The notes beneath the pieces were generated by a model, which had not been told where the DNA came from, ran no database searches, and was given only the letters and a program-made list of their open reading frames with translations. Positions 43,572 to 51,164 of a stretch of 64,000 nt of DNA are shown here, piece after piece; within the stretch, counting starts at the first letter, position 1; every line of letters starts with the position of its first letter. This DNA is from Ensifer adhaerens (GTDB lineage: Bacteria > Pseudomonadota > Alphaproteobacteria > Rhizobiales > Rhizobiaceae), in NCBI RefSeq assembly GCF_002007205.1, contig NZ_LAZS01000005.1, forward strand, positions 744,001 to 808,000, in the 5' to 3' direction. The translations under genes were made by a program, and so were the position numbers.

Positions 43572-45845
43572 GTGTCGATTCGATCCAAACTTTTCGCGAC
43601 CGTCGCGCTGCCGGTGTTGTCGGTGTCCGTGGCGGTTCCGCCCGCTATCGCCGACAACCTGATGAAGCCATTCGAGGTTGCACAGGAGGGCGGCGGCCAG
43701 TCTGAGGAAGAGCAGCTGTTGTTGAAGCAGCGCCAGGCCGAAGAAGAAGCCGCGCGCCAGGCCGCCGAGCAGCAGCGTGCAGCCGAGGAAGAAGCTGCCC
43801 GCCAGGCCGCAGAGCAGCAGAAGGCCGCTGAAGAGGAGGCCGCTCGCCAGGCTGCAGAACAGCAGAAGGCTGCTGAGGAAGAGGCTGCGCGCCAGGCCGC
43901 AGAGCAGCAGAAGGCCGCCGAAGAGGAGGCCGCTCGCCAGGCTGCAGAACAGCAGAAGGCCGCCGAAGAAGAAGCTGCGCGCCAGGCTGCGGAACAGCAG
44001 AAGGCTGCCGAAGAAGAGGCCGCCCGCAAGGCTGCTGAAGAACAGAAGGCTGCTGAAGAGCAGAAGGCTGCTGAAGAGCAGAAGGCCGCTGAAGAGCAGA
44101 AGGCCGCTGACGAACAGAAGGCTGCTGACGAACAGAAGGCCGCTGACGAACAGAAGGCTGCCGAAGAAGAAGCGGCCCGCAAGGCTGCTGAAGAGCAAAA
44201 GGCTGCCGACGAGCAGAGGGCTGCTGAAGAGCAGAAAGCTGGTGAACAGCCGGCCACCACCGATGAGCAGAAGGCCAGTGGAGAAACCGCGCCCGCCGTC
44301 GAACCGCAACCGCAGACCGGCGAGGGACAGCCTGTCCCCGGCACCGAACAGCCGCAGACCGGTGAGGGGCAGCCGGTACCGGGCACCGAACAGCCGCAGA
44401 CCGGCGAAGGCCAACCGGTACCGGGCGCCGAACAGCCGCAGACCGGTGAGGGTCAGCCGGTACCGGGCGCCGAACAGCCGCAGACCGGCGAAGGCCAGCC
44501 GGTACCCGGCGCGGAGCAGCCGGTAACAGCCGAGCAGCCGCAGGTGCAGCAGCCGGTTCCCGAGGTGGTCGACACCCGCACGGAAGAAGAGAAGGTGAAG
44601 ATCGCCGACGATCCGGCGGCGACCGACGAGACCGTGGTGCTGCCGGTCGAAAACGGTGCGGCCGTGCTCGACAGCGACAAGGACGCCGATAATGCCGGCG
44701 GCAACCAGGCGCGCGAAGAGCGCCAGAAGCTGCGCGAAGAACTGCGCGCCAAGGAAGAGGATGCGCCGCCGCCGGTAGACGATGCCGCCGCCCAGGCCGC
44801 GATCGCCGCCGAAATCCAGGCCGACCTGCCGCAGAAGATCGAGGCGAACCTCAATGAAAAGGGTACGCGCGTCGACGAGGCGCCGGTCTTCGTGGTTCCG
44901 GAGACGACCAACATCGTCAACAACACCATCATCAACAACACGGTGATCAACAACAACACGACGGTCAACAACATCACCAACAACATCACCGAGGTGAAGA
45001 TCGTCGAGCAGGTCGACAACCGCGTGATCCTCGGCGTCGGCGACCAGATCTTCGTGCGTGGCGACGATCGTCCGCGCCTGCGATACGACGCCGAAGAGAC
45101 TTTCTACGACCAGCTGCCGCGTGGCCGTACCCGCGAAACCATTGTGCGCCCCGGCGGCTACCGGATCGTCACCGTCTACAATCGTTACGGCGACATCCTG
45201 CAGCGCTCGCGCGTCGACCGCGACGGCAACGAATACCTGATGATCTACGCACCCGAGCGTGACGAAGGTCCGCGTCCGGCGATCATCGACGTCGGTTACG
45301 AACTGCCGCCGATGCGCCTGCGCATCCCGGTGCGTGACTACATCGCCGACGTTTCCGATGATCCGGACCGCGACTACTACGAGTTCCTGTCCGAGCCGCC
45401 GGTGGAGCGCGTCGAGCGCGTCTACACGATGGATGAAGTCCGTCACTCCGCGCGCCTGCGCGACAAGGTTCGCCGCGTCGATCTCGACACGATCACCTTC
45501 CCGACGGGCAGCGCCGAAGTGTCGATGTCGCAGGCAAAGACCATGCGCAAGGTCGCAGCCGCGATGGAGAAGGTGCTTGCCAAGGATCCGGGTGAAACCT
45601 TCTTCATCGAGGGCCACACCGATGCCGTCGGCTCGGACCGCTCCAACCTCGTGCTTTCCGACAAGCGCGCCGAATCGGTGGCCTCGCTGCTGACAGAGGT
45701 CTATGGCATTCCGCCGGAAAACCTGGTGACCCAGGGCTATGGCGAGCGCTTCCTCAAGGTGCGCACAGAGGATGCCGAACAGCAGAACCGCCGCGTCACC
45801 ATCCGCCGCGTCACGCCTCTGGTGCGCCCGGTCGCGCAGCGCTAA
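43572..45845 (+). CDS. OmpA-family protein with long Glu/Ala-rich and Pro/Gly repeat arrays
   Basis: 757 residues from the GTG at 43572, which has AGGAAGGAAG upstream; an ATG at 43521 is less likely since the signal peptide (LFATVALPVLSVSVAVPPAIA) follows the GTG. Region 1 (residues about 56-150) is six copies of a 15-residue AARQAAEQQKAAEEE unit; region 2 is seven KAA(E/D)EQ hexads; region 3 is five PQTGEGQPVPG(T/A)EQ units. An Asn-rich stretch (VNNTIINNTVINNNTTVNNI) precedes a mixed domain. The C-terminus is an OmpA peptidoglycan-binding domain (IEGHTDAVGSDRSNLVLSDKRAESVASLL). It is probably an outer-membrane or envelope-spanning protein. Confidence 0.9.
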   Translation: MSIRSKLFATVALPVLSVSVAVPPAIADNLMKPFEVAQEGGGQSEEEQLLLKQRQAEEEAARQAAEQQRAAEEEAARQAAEQQKAAEEEAARQAAEQQKAAEEEAARQAAEQQKAAEEEAARQAAEQQKAAEEEAARQAAEQQKAAEEEAARKAAEEQKAAEEQKAAEEQKAAEEQKAADEQKAADEQKAADEQKAAEEEAARKAAEEQKAADEQRAAEEQKAGEQPATTDEQKASGETAPAVEPQPQTGEGQPVPGTEQPQTGEGQPVPGTEQPQTGEGQPVPGAEQPQTGEGQPVPGAEQPQTGEGQPVPGAEQPVTAEQPQVQQPVPEVVDTRTEEEKVKIADDPAATDETVVLPVENGAAVLDSDKDADNAGGNQAREERQKLREELRAKEEDAPPPVDDAAAQAAIAAEIQADLPQKIEANLNEKGTRVDEAPVFVVPETTNIVNNTIINNTVINNNTTVNNITNNITEVKIVEQVDNRVILGVGDQIFVRGDDRPRLRYDAEETFYDQLPRGRTRETIVRPGGYRIVTVYNRYGDILQRSRVDRDGNEYLMIYAPERDEGPRPAIIDVGYELPPMRLRIPVRDYIADVSDDPDRDYYEFLSEPPVERVERVYTMDEVRHSARLRDKVRRVDLDTITFPTGSAEVSMSQAKTMRKVAAAMEKVLAKDPGETFFIEGHTDAVGSDRSNLVLSDKRAESVASLLTEVYGIPPENLVTQGYGERFLKVRTEDAEQQNRRVTIRRVTPLVRPVAQR
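43737..44011 (+). repeat. Coding tandem repeat, six 45-base units
   Basis: The unit encodes (A/Q)AEEEAARQAAEQQ(K/R). Third-position variation alternates between two spellings in successive units, which suggests duplication of two-unit blocks. The product would be a long, charged alpha-helix. Unit number is likely to vary among strains. Confidence 0.85.
44028..44153 (+). repeat. Coding tandem repeat, seven 18-base units
   Basis: Four KAAEEQ then three KAADEQ units in tandem. Units are nearly identical in bases. A few further degenerate copies follow to about 44240. Confidence 0.85.
44310..44519 (+). repeat. Coding tandem repeat, five 42-base units
   Basis: Five copies of PQTGEGQPVPG(T/A)EQ. 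The unit is Pro/Gly-rich and likely extended, in contrast with the helical arrays before it. Confidence 0.88.
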
Positions 45846-45920
45846 CAAGGCTTCGCACAGCGCCAAAATGATTGGCGCTGCGCGGATCAAGCTCCGGGCA
45901 GGACTGCCCGGATAAGACCA

Positions 45921-45950
45921 GGAAACCCGCCTCGCAAAAGGCGGGTTTCT
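45921..45950 (+). terminator. Rho-independent terminator after OmpA-family gene
   Basis: GAAACCCGCCT-CGCAAA-AGGCGGGTTTC, about 75 bases after the stop codon, between two co-oriented genes. Confidence 0.8.
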
Positions 45951-45995
45951 GTCGTTTCAGAGAATCTCTAAGCCTTCTCTTTTCCCCGGATTGCC

Positions 45996-46739
45996 ATGAA
46001 ACCCCTTGTTTTCGCGTTTGTTGCCGCCGCCGCCTTCGCTCAAGCGGCTATTGCCGCGCCCGGTCTGGTCGAGCCGGATCTGCGCATGCCGGCCAATCCT
46101 GAGGGAAAGAGCGGGGCTCCGCGCGTCGCGTTGACGCTCGACGCCTGCAGCGGTGCGACCGACATGCGCATTCTTGGAACCCTGATCGAAAACCGGATCC
46201 CGGCGACGATCTTCGTCACCGCGCGCTGGCTGAAGCGCAACGGCCTCGTCGTCGAGGTGATGAAAGCGCATCCGGATCTCTTCGAGATCGAAGACCACGG
46301 CGCCATGCACGTACCGCCGATCGACGTGAAGATCTCGGTTTATGGTATCGCGGCGGCAGGCTCGGAGGCTGCGGTGGCAGCCGAAGTCGATGGCGGCGCT
46401 GTCGCGATCAAATCGCACGGCCTTCCGGCGCCGAAATGGTTCCGCGGCGCGACCGCCAAATACACCCATTCGTCGATGAGCCAGATCCGCGCCATGGGTT
46501 ACCGCATCGCCGGCTACTCGGTGAACGGTGACGGCGGCTCGCTGCTGGGTGCAGGCATGGCCGAAAAGCGCATTCGCGCGGCCAAGGATGGCGATGTCAT
46601 CATCGCCCATATCAACCAGCCGACCCATTCGGCCGGCGCGGGCGTTGCCCGCGGCATCCTCGGCCTCAAGGCGAAGGGCTACAGCTTCGTCCGCCTCAAC
46701 GACATTCCGGACGAAATGGCGGTCGGGGCGACGAACTGA
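45996..46739 (+). CDS. Polysaccharide deacetylase-like secreted protein
   Basis: 247 residues with a signal peptide (KPLVFAFVAAAAFAQAAIA). The NodB-like core is recognisable: motif 1 reads VALTLDACSG where active enzymes have TFDDG; motif 2 is DHGAMH (HxxxH); then PPKWFRGATAKY and late SVNGDGGSLLGAG. The second Asp of motif 1, a metal ligand in NodB enzymes, is Ala here, while the first Asp and both His remain. It may bind or modify an envelope polysaccharide; activity is uncertain. Confidence 0.82.
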   Translation: MKPLVFAFVAAAAFAQAAIAAPGLVEPDLRMPANPEGKSGAPRVALTLDACSGATDMRILGTLIENRIPATIFVTARWLKRNGLVVEVMKAHPDLFEIEDHGAMHVPPIDVKISVYGIAAAGSEAAVAAEVDGGAVAIKSHGLPAPKWFRGATAKYTHSSMSQIRAMGYRIAGYSVNGDGGSLLGAGMAEKRIRAAKDGDVIIAHINQPTHSAGAGVARGILGLKAKGYSFVRLNDIPDEMAVGATN

Positions 46740-46982
46740 CGGGCGCAGGCGGTCGAATTCGGGAAAATGTCCGGAGCTTCAAAAGATGCCGGAGGTGCCG
46801 CAGGCACCCGGCGCAAGCCGCGAGCGGGCTCTGAAACGCTTGCCACTGACGAAGGCCGTTCGCGTCTTTTCGGCCTGAGGCCATTGCTCGACGCAGAGTA
46901 GCGGTCCGTCGAAATCCGTTTTCCCTTGCCGGCGGTTCTCCATAGGCTTGTTGCGCTATGCGACTGCCTCTGGAGGAAATGG

Positions 46983-48584
46983 ATGAAACGTGTCGTCTTC
47001 GGGCTCGTTGTCGCACTGTTGTCGCCGGTGCTCTCGTCGCCTGCGCGCGCGGATGGCGCAGGCGCGGCACTGGCACCGTTCGAAGAGGTGCTGGAGCGCG
47101 CCGAAGCCGGCGATGCCGAGGCTGAGATCGATCTCGGCATGCGCTACCAGACCGGCGAGAGTGTTGCACGCGACGTCATGAAGGCCATTGGCTGGTACGG
47201 CAAGGCCGCCGAGAAGGGCAACGCGAAGGCGCAATTCTATCTCGGCACCATCTATTTCAACGGCGCCGAAGGCGTGAAGCAGAACTATGCCGAGGCGCTA
47301 CGCTGGTTTCGGCTCTCGGCCGAGCAAAAGGTGCCGGCCGCTCAATACAATCTCGGTGTTCTCTACGAAAAGGGCTTGGGCGTTGCCAGGGACGAGGCGC
47401 AGGCCGTCGCCCACTACCGGCTGGCCGCTGAACAGGGCTATGCCGCGGCGCAATACAATCTCGCAAACCTTATCCAGCAAGGTCGAGGTAGTACGCGGGA
47501 CGGGACCGCGGCCCTGAAATGGTACCGCAAGGCGGCGGAGCAGGGACTCGTCGCGGCCATGCACAATCTCTCCATCGCCTATTTCCAGGGCAACGGTACG
47601 CTGAAGGACGACGCGGAGGCCTACCGGTGGACGTCGCGCGCAGCGATCGCCGGGGAGGCTCGTGCTCAGTACAATCTCGGGTTCATGTACGAGAAGGGGG
47701 CTGGCGTGGAACGCGATGTGGCCGAAGCGCTGCGCTGGTATCTCCGCGCGGCCGAACAGGGAAACATCGATGGGCAAGCGAATGCCGGCCGGCTCTATTT
47801 CAACGATGAGGCCGGGCGGATCAACGCCAAGGAAGGTGTTCGCTGGCTCCGCCCCGCAGCGGACGCCGGCCACAGGGACGCGCAAAACCTGCTCTGTAGC
47901 GTTTACGTGCGCGCCTTCGGCGTCGGGCGCGACGATCGCGAGGCGGTGATCTGGTGCCGCAAGGCGGCCAACCAGGGCATGGTCTCGGCGCAGGTGGACC
48001 TGGGGATCTTCTACATGCTGGGACGCGGCGTCGAAAAGGACGAGGCTGCCGCGTTCGAACTGTTCCTGAAGGCAGCAAGACAGGGGAATGCCCAGGCCCA
48101 GATGAATGTCGGCGTCATGTACCTGAAGGGTGCTGGCGTCGCCGAAAACTACGGGGAGGCGCACCACTGGTTCCTGACGCTTGCTGATCGCGGCGATCCC
48201 GCAGGGCAATTCAATCTGGCGGTCATGTACGCCAATGGCCAGGGGCTCGAGAAGAACGTGAAGGAAGCGGCGCGGCTCTACAAGCTTTCGGCCGAGCAGG
48301 GCTATGCCCTGGCGCAGTACCATCTAGGAATGGCCTATCTCCATGGCATTGGCGCCGAACTCGACGCAGCGGCTGCCGCCAGATGGTTTCGCAAGGCCGC
48401 CGATCAGGGAAACGCCGACGCTCAGTTCAATCTCGGCATCGCCTATGCGAGAGGCGCCGGGGTGGATCAGGATCTTTCGGCGGCCGCGAAATGGTATGCC
48501 AAGGCGGCCGCGCGAGGGGTGCAGAAGGCGCAGCAGCTGTTTGACGGGCTGCCGAAAGAGGTTCGCGACGCCCAGAAGCAGTGA
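46983..48584 (+). CDS. Secreted Sel1-repeat protein
   Basis: 533 residues from the ATG at 46983, with GGAGG at 46972-46976. A signal peptide (VVFGLVVALLSPVLSSPARA) is followed by about a dozen Sel1-like repeats of 36 residues (A..W(Y/F)RKAAEQG.A.AQ(Y/F)NLG.(M/L)Y..G.G). Such alpha-solenoids act as adaptors; in Sinorhizobium ExoR is the best-known periplasmic example. Ligand or partner unknown here. No neighbour is clearly linked. Confidence 0.92.
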   Translation: MKRVVFGLVVALLSPVLSSPARADGAGAALAPFEEVLERAEAGDAEAEIDLGMRYQTGESVARDVMKAIGWYGKAAEKGNAKAQFYLGTIYFNGAEGVKQNYAEALRWFRLSAEQKVPAAQYNLGVLYEKGLGVARDEAQAVAHYRLAAEQGYAAAQYNLANLIQQGRGSTRDGTAALKWYRKAAEQGLVAAMHNLSIAYFQGNGTLKDDAEAYRWTSRAAIAGEARAQYNLGFMYEKGAGVERDVAEALRWYLRAAEQGNIDGQANAGRLYFNDEAGRINAKEGVRWLRPAADAGHRDAQNLLCSVYVRAFGVGRDDREAVIWCRKAANQGMVSAQVDLGIFYMLGRGVEKDEAAAFELFLKAARQGNAQAQMNVGVMYLKGAGVAENYGEAHHWFLTLADRGDPAGQFNLAVMYANGQGLEKNVKEAARLYKLSAEQGYALAQYHLGMAYLHGIGAELDAAAAARWFRKAADQGNADAQFNLGIAYARGAGVDQDLSAAAKWYAKAAARGVQKAQQLFDGLPKEVRDAQKQ

Positions 48585-48604
48585 CCCTTAACCCGTGCTT
48601 TTGG

Positions 48605-49132
48605 TCAGGAAAGGGCGTCCTTGCGCTGCAGGCCTGCGACCTTCTCGACGAAATCGGCAATCGCCATCGTGTCGTCGAGCTCGAACACCGGCAGATCGGA
48701 GCCTTCTATCGGATGATCGGCGGCGATCGCGCAGATGTGGGGATCGGTGGGGGCCAGCGGTTCGCGGTTCGCTGACTCCAGGCGCCGGGCTTCGACCTTG
48801 GGGATCGGTTCGCGCTTGTAGCCCTCGACGAGCACGAGATCGCAGGGCGCAAGCCGTGCCAGGATATCCTCGAAGGAAGGCTCCGGTGCGCCGCGCAATT
48901 CGTGCATGATGGCAAAGCGGGTGCCGGAGACGATCGTCACCTCATGGGCACCGGCCTCGCGGTGGCGGTAGCTGTCCGCGCCGACCTTGTCGATATCGAA
49001 GTCGTGGTGGGCGTGCTTGACGGTGGAGACCACGTAGCCGCGCCGCGTCAGCTCGCTGACGAGCCGGACCATCAACCCGGTCTTGCCGGAATTCTTCCAG
49101 CCGGCAATGCCGAAGATCTTCATGGGGCTCAT
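48605..49132 (-). CDS. mobB: Molybdopterin-guanine dinucleotide biosynthesis adapter protein
   Basis: 175 residues. The P-loop GWKNSGKTGLMVRL is followed by VSTVKHAHHDFDIDKVGADSYRHREAGA and LVLVEGYKREPIPKVE, the MobB signature. It binds GTP and assists MobA in attaching GMP to molybdopterin. Its ATG at 49132 overlaps the mobA stop (ATGA); an in-frame ATG at 49123 is possible. Last gene of the eamA-mobA-mobB operon. Confidence 0.95.
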   Translation of the reverse strand: MSPMKIFGIAGWKNSGKTGLMVRLVSELTRRGYVVSTVKHAHHDFDIDKVGADSYRHREAGAHEVTIVSGTRFAIMHELRGAPEPSFEDILARLAPCDLVLVEGYKREPIPKVEARRLESANREPLAPTDPHICAIAADHPIEGSDLPVFELDDTMAIADFVEKVAGLQRKDALS

Positions 49133-49794
49133 GCCTTGTCATCCTCGAAGAAACGCAACCATTGCTCCGCGTCGGTGAGATCCTCGGGCGTGTTGACGTT
49201 GAAGAACGGATCGAATGCGCCTTTTGCCGTCGCGATGAGCGGAAAATCAACCGTTACCGAAGGGTGGTCTTCGATAAAGGCACGGACGCGGCGTTTCGGG
49301 TCGCTGGTCAGAAAGGTCTCCAGCTCATCCGCAAGGGCGACCGGCCAGAGCCCGAACAACGGATGCATCTGCCCGTCGGATGCCGCAACGGCAATCTGCT
49401 GATGCTCGGTCATTGCGCCGGCCATTCGGGTGACGAGATTGTCCGGAAAAAACGGCGTATCGGTCGGAACGACGACGACATGGCTTGCGTCCGGATTGGT
49501 CGCCGCGACGTGGCGCGTGGCCGTCAGCACGCCGGCCAGCGGCCCGAGAAAGCCCGGAACCGTGTCGGCGATGATGGGCAGGCTTCTGTCGATGCCGACC
49601 GCTGGCTCGGCGTTGAGGTTGATGGCGATGTTTCCGACCTGCGGCTGCAACCGGGCGATGATGCGCGACAGCATCGTCTGGCCGCCGAGTTGAAGGCCGA
49701 ACTTCGGGCTTCCCATGCGGCGCGACAATCCGCCGGCAAGGACGACGGCCGGCAAGATCGCGCTGGTCAGAGGCGAGGGACTGCTTTCAGGCAT
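49129..49794 (-). CDS. mobA: Molybdenum cofactor guanylyltransferase
   Basis: 221 residues, with GGAG before the ATG. MobA transfers GMP from GTP to molybdopterin to make the guanine dinucleotide form. VVLAGGLSRRMGSPKFGLQLGGQTML is the nucleotide-binding signature; VVVPTDTPFFP (metal-binding DTP) and PLFGLWPVALADELETFL follow. It starts nine bases after the EamA gene stop and overlaps mobB. Confidence 0.96.
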   Translation of the reverse strand: MPESSPSPLTSAILPAVVLAGGLSRRMGSPKFGLQLGGQTMLSRIIARLQPQVGNIAINLNAEPAVGIDRSLPIIADTVPGFLGPLAGVLTATRHVAATNPDASHVVVVPTDTPFFPDNLVTRMAGAMTEHQQIAVAASDGQMHPLFGLWPVALADELETFLTSDPKRRVRAFIEDHPSVTVDFPLIATAKGAFDPFFNVNTPEDLTDAEQWLRFFEDDKA

Positions 49795-49803
49795 CGGCAG
49801 CTC

Positions 49804-50712
49804 CTATTCCAACGGGCCGGTCAGCGAACGCTGGGCGACGGCTTTCCGGCCGCGCAGCGTCTCGCGATAGAAGGTGTAGAGGCCCGAACCGATGATGACC
49901 GCGACACCGACCAGCATCCAGTGATCCGGCACTTCGGCAAAGAAGAAGATGCCGATGGCGATCGACCAGATCAGGCTGGTGTAGCGGAATGGTGCGATCA
50001 CCGAGATGTCGCCGGCGCGCATCGCCAGCACGATCGTCTGGTAGCCGAGCATCAGGAGAACGCTTGCAGCGGCGATGTGACTGAACGTTGTTGCCGACAT
50101 CGGCTGCCAGCCGCCCATGGGCTGGATGAGGAGAGCGCCGACGATGGTGGTGACGAGCGAGGTCGACACGGTGATGTAAAGCGACGGCACGTCGTGGCCG
50201 ATGCGGCGGGTGCAGAGATCGCGGGTGGCGGTGACGAAGACGCAGGCAACCACCGTGAGGGCCGCCGGCGTGAAGCCTTCGGGGCCGGGGCGCAGCACGA
50301 TCAGCACGCCGATGAAGCCGGCGATGATCGCCGTCCAGCGCCGCCAGCCGACCGGTTCGCCGAGGAACAGGGCAGCACCGAGTGTGACTGCAAGCGGTAG
50401 CGCCTGCATGATCGCCGAGGCGTTGGCGAGCGGGATCTGGCCAAGCGCCGAGATATAGGTGACCGAGGCCAGTGCCTCCATGGCGATGCGCAGCAGGATC
50501 GCCGGGCGCAGCAGCGTTCCGAGCGGGCGAAAGGCGCGGAAGTGCCAGGCGGCGATGACCACCATCAGCGTCGTCAGCAATCCGCGCACGAAGATGATCT
50601 GGCCGACATTCATCGCGCCGGTGACGGATTTGACGAGCGCGTCGTTGCAAGAGAACGTGACCATCGCCAGGCACATGAAAAGAATGCCGCGGAAATTCGT
50701 GGAGGCTTGCAT
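49804..50712 (-). CDS. EamA/DMT-family transporter
   Basis: 302 residues from the ATG at 50712. Ten hydrophobic segments in two EamA halves: FMCLAMVTFSCNDALVKSVTGAMNVGQIIFVRGLLTTLMV, ALGQIPLANASAIMQALPLAVTLGAALFLGEPVGWRRW, and MRAGDISVIAPFRYTSLIWSIAIGIFFFAEVPD. Substrate unknown. It is the first gene of an apparent operon with mobA and mobB; whether it relates to molybdenum cofactor is an open question. Confidence 0.93.
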   Translation of the reverse strand: MQASTNFRGILFMCLAMVTFSCNDALVKSVTGAMNVGQIIFVRGLLTTLMVVIAAWHFRAFRPLGTLLRPAILLRIAMEALASVTYISALGQIPLANASAIMQALPLAVTLGAALFLGEPVGWRRWTAIIAGFIGVLIVLRPGPEGFTPAALTVVACVFVTATRDLCTRRIGHDVPSLYITVSTSLVTTIVGALLIQPMGGWQPMSATTFSHIAAASVLLMLGYQTIVLAMRAGDISVIAPFRYTSLIWSIAIGIFFFAEVPDHWMLVGVAVIIGSGLYTFYRETLRGRKAVAQRSLTGPLE

Positions 50713-50788
50713 GCTGGCTGTCCTGCGGCGCCGGACAAGCGGGCTGCGCTGCCGGCGGATGGGAGGCGAATCCACGGGATGGGATCGC

Positions 50789-50806
50789 CCAATGTTTAAG
50801 CATTGG
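50789..50806. promoter_or_regulatory. Inverted repeat upstream of the EamA-mobAB operon
   Basis: CCAATG-TTTAAG-CATTGG is a perfect inverted repeat with 6-base arms, 77 bases before the EamA start. It lies in a 450-base divergent gap (50713-51164) that also serves the chemoreceptor gene and holds no ORF I can support. A regulator-binding role is inferred. Confidence 0.4.
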
Positions 50807-51164
50807 CTGACGCCATGTGCAAACGGGATCGCATGACGCAGCGACTTTTCTTGTCCGACAAGTAGAAGGCGTGCTTCCAAGACGGATCCTTCGCGGGAAA
50901 GACTGTCGCATGCCGGTAAAACGGCGCGAACGAACGTAAGCTTATTCGCGGAATCTTAAGTTTCGCTGCCTATCGTCGCGACAATTCCGCATCCATTCGC
51001 ATGACGCGATCGGCGGGGTGGCGCCGCAGTAAACCTTGCAGGGTGGCCATTCCAGGGACGATGCCTAAGGCTTGGGAGAGCTTTGGTCGGCGTCCCATCG
51101 GTGTTTCAACCAAGAAAAACCGCCGCGCGGGCCTGCTTCCCATAAGAATAATCAGGGGTGCGCA

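Noticed and set aside
41336-43705. 789-codon plus-strand open frame
   Set aside because: Opposite the amino acid ABC operon, whose genes are certain; no signature of its own.
42654-45890. 1078-codon minus-strand open frame
   Set aside because: Antisense shadow of the OmpA-family repeats; its low-complexity Leu/Ser/Phe runs are reverse readings of the Ala/Glu-rich arrays.
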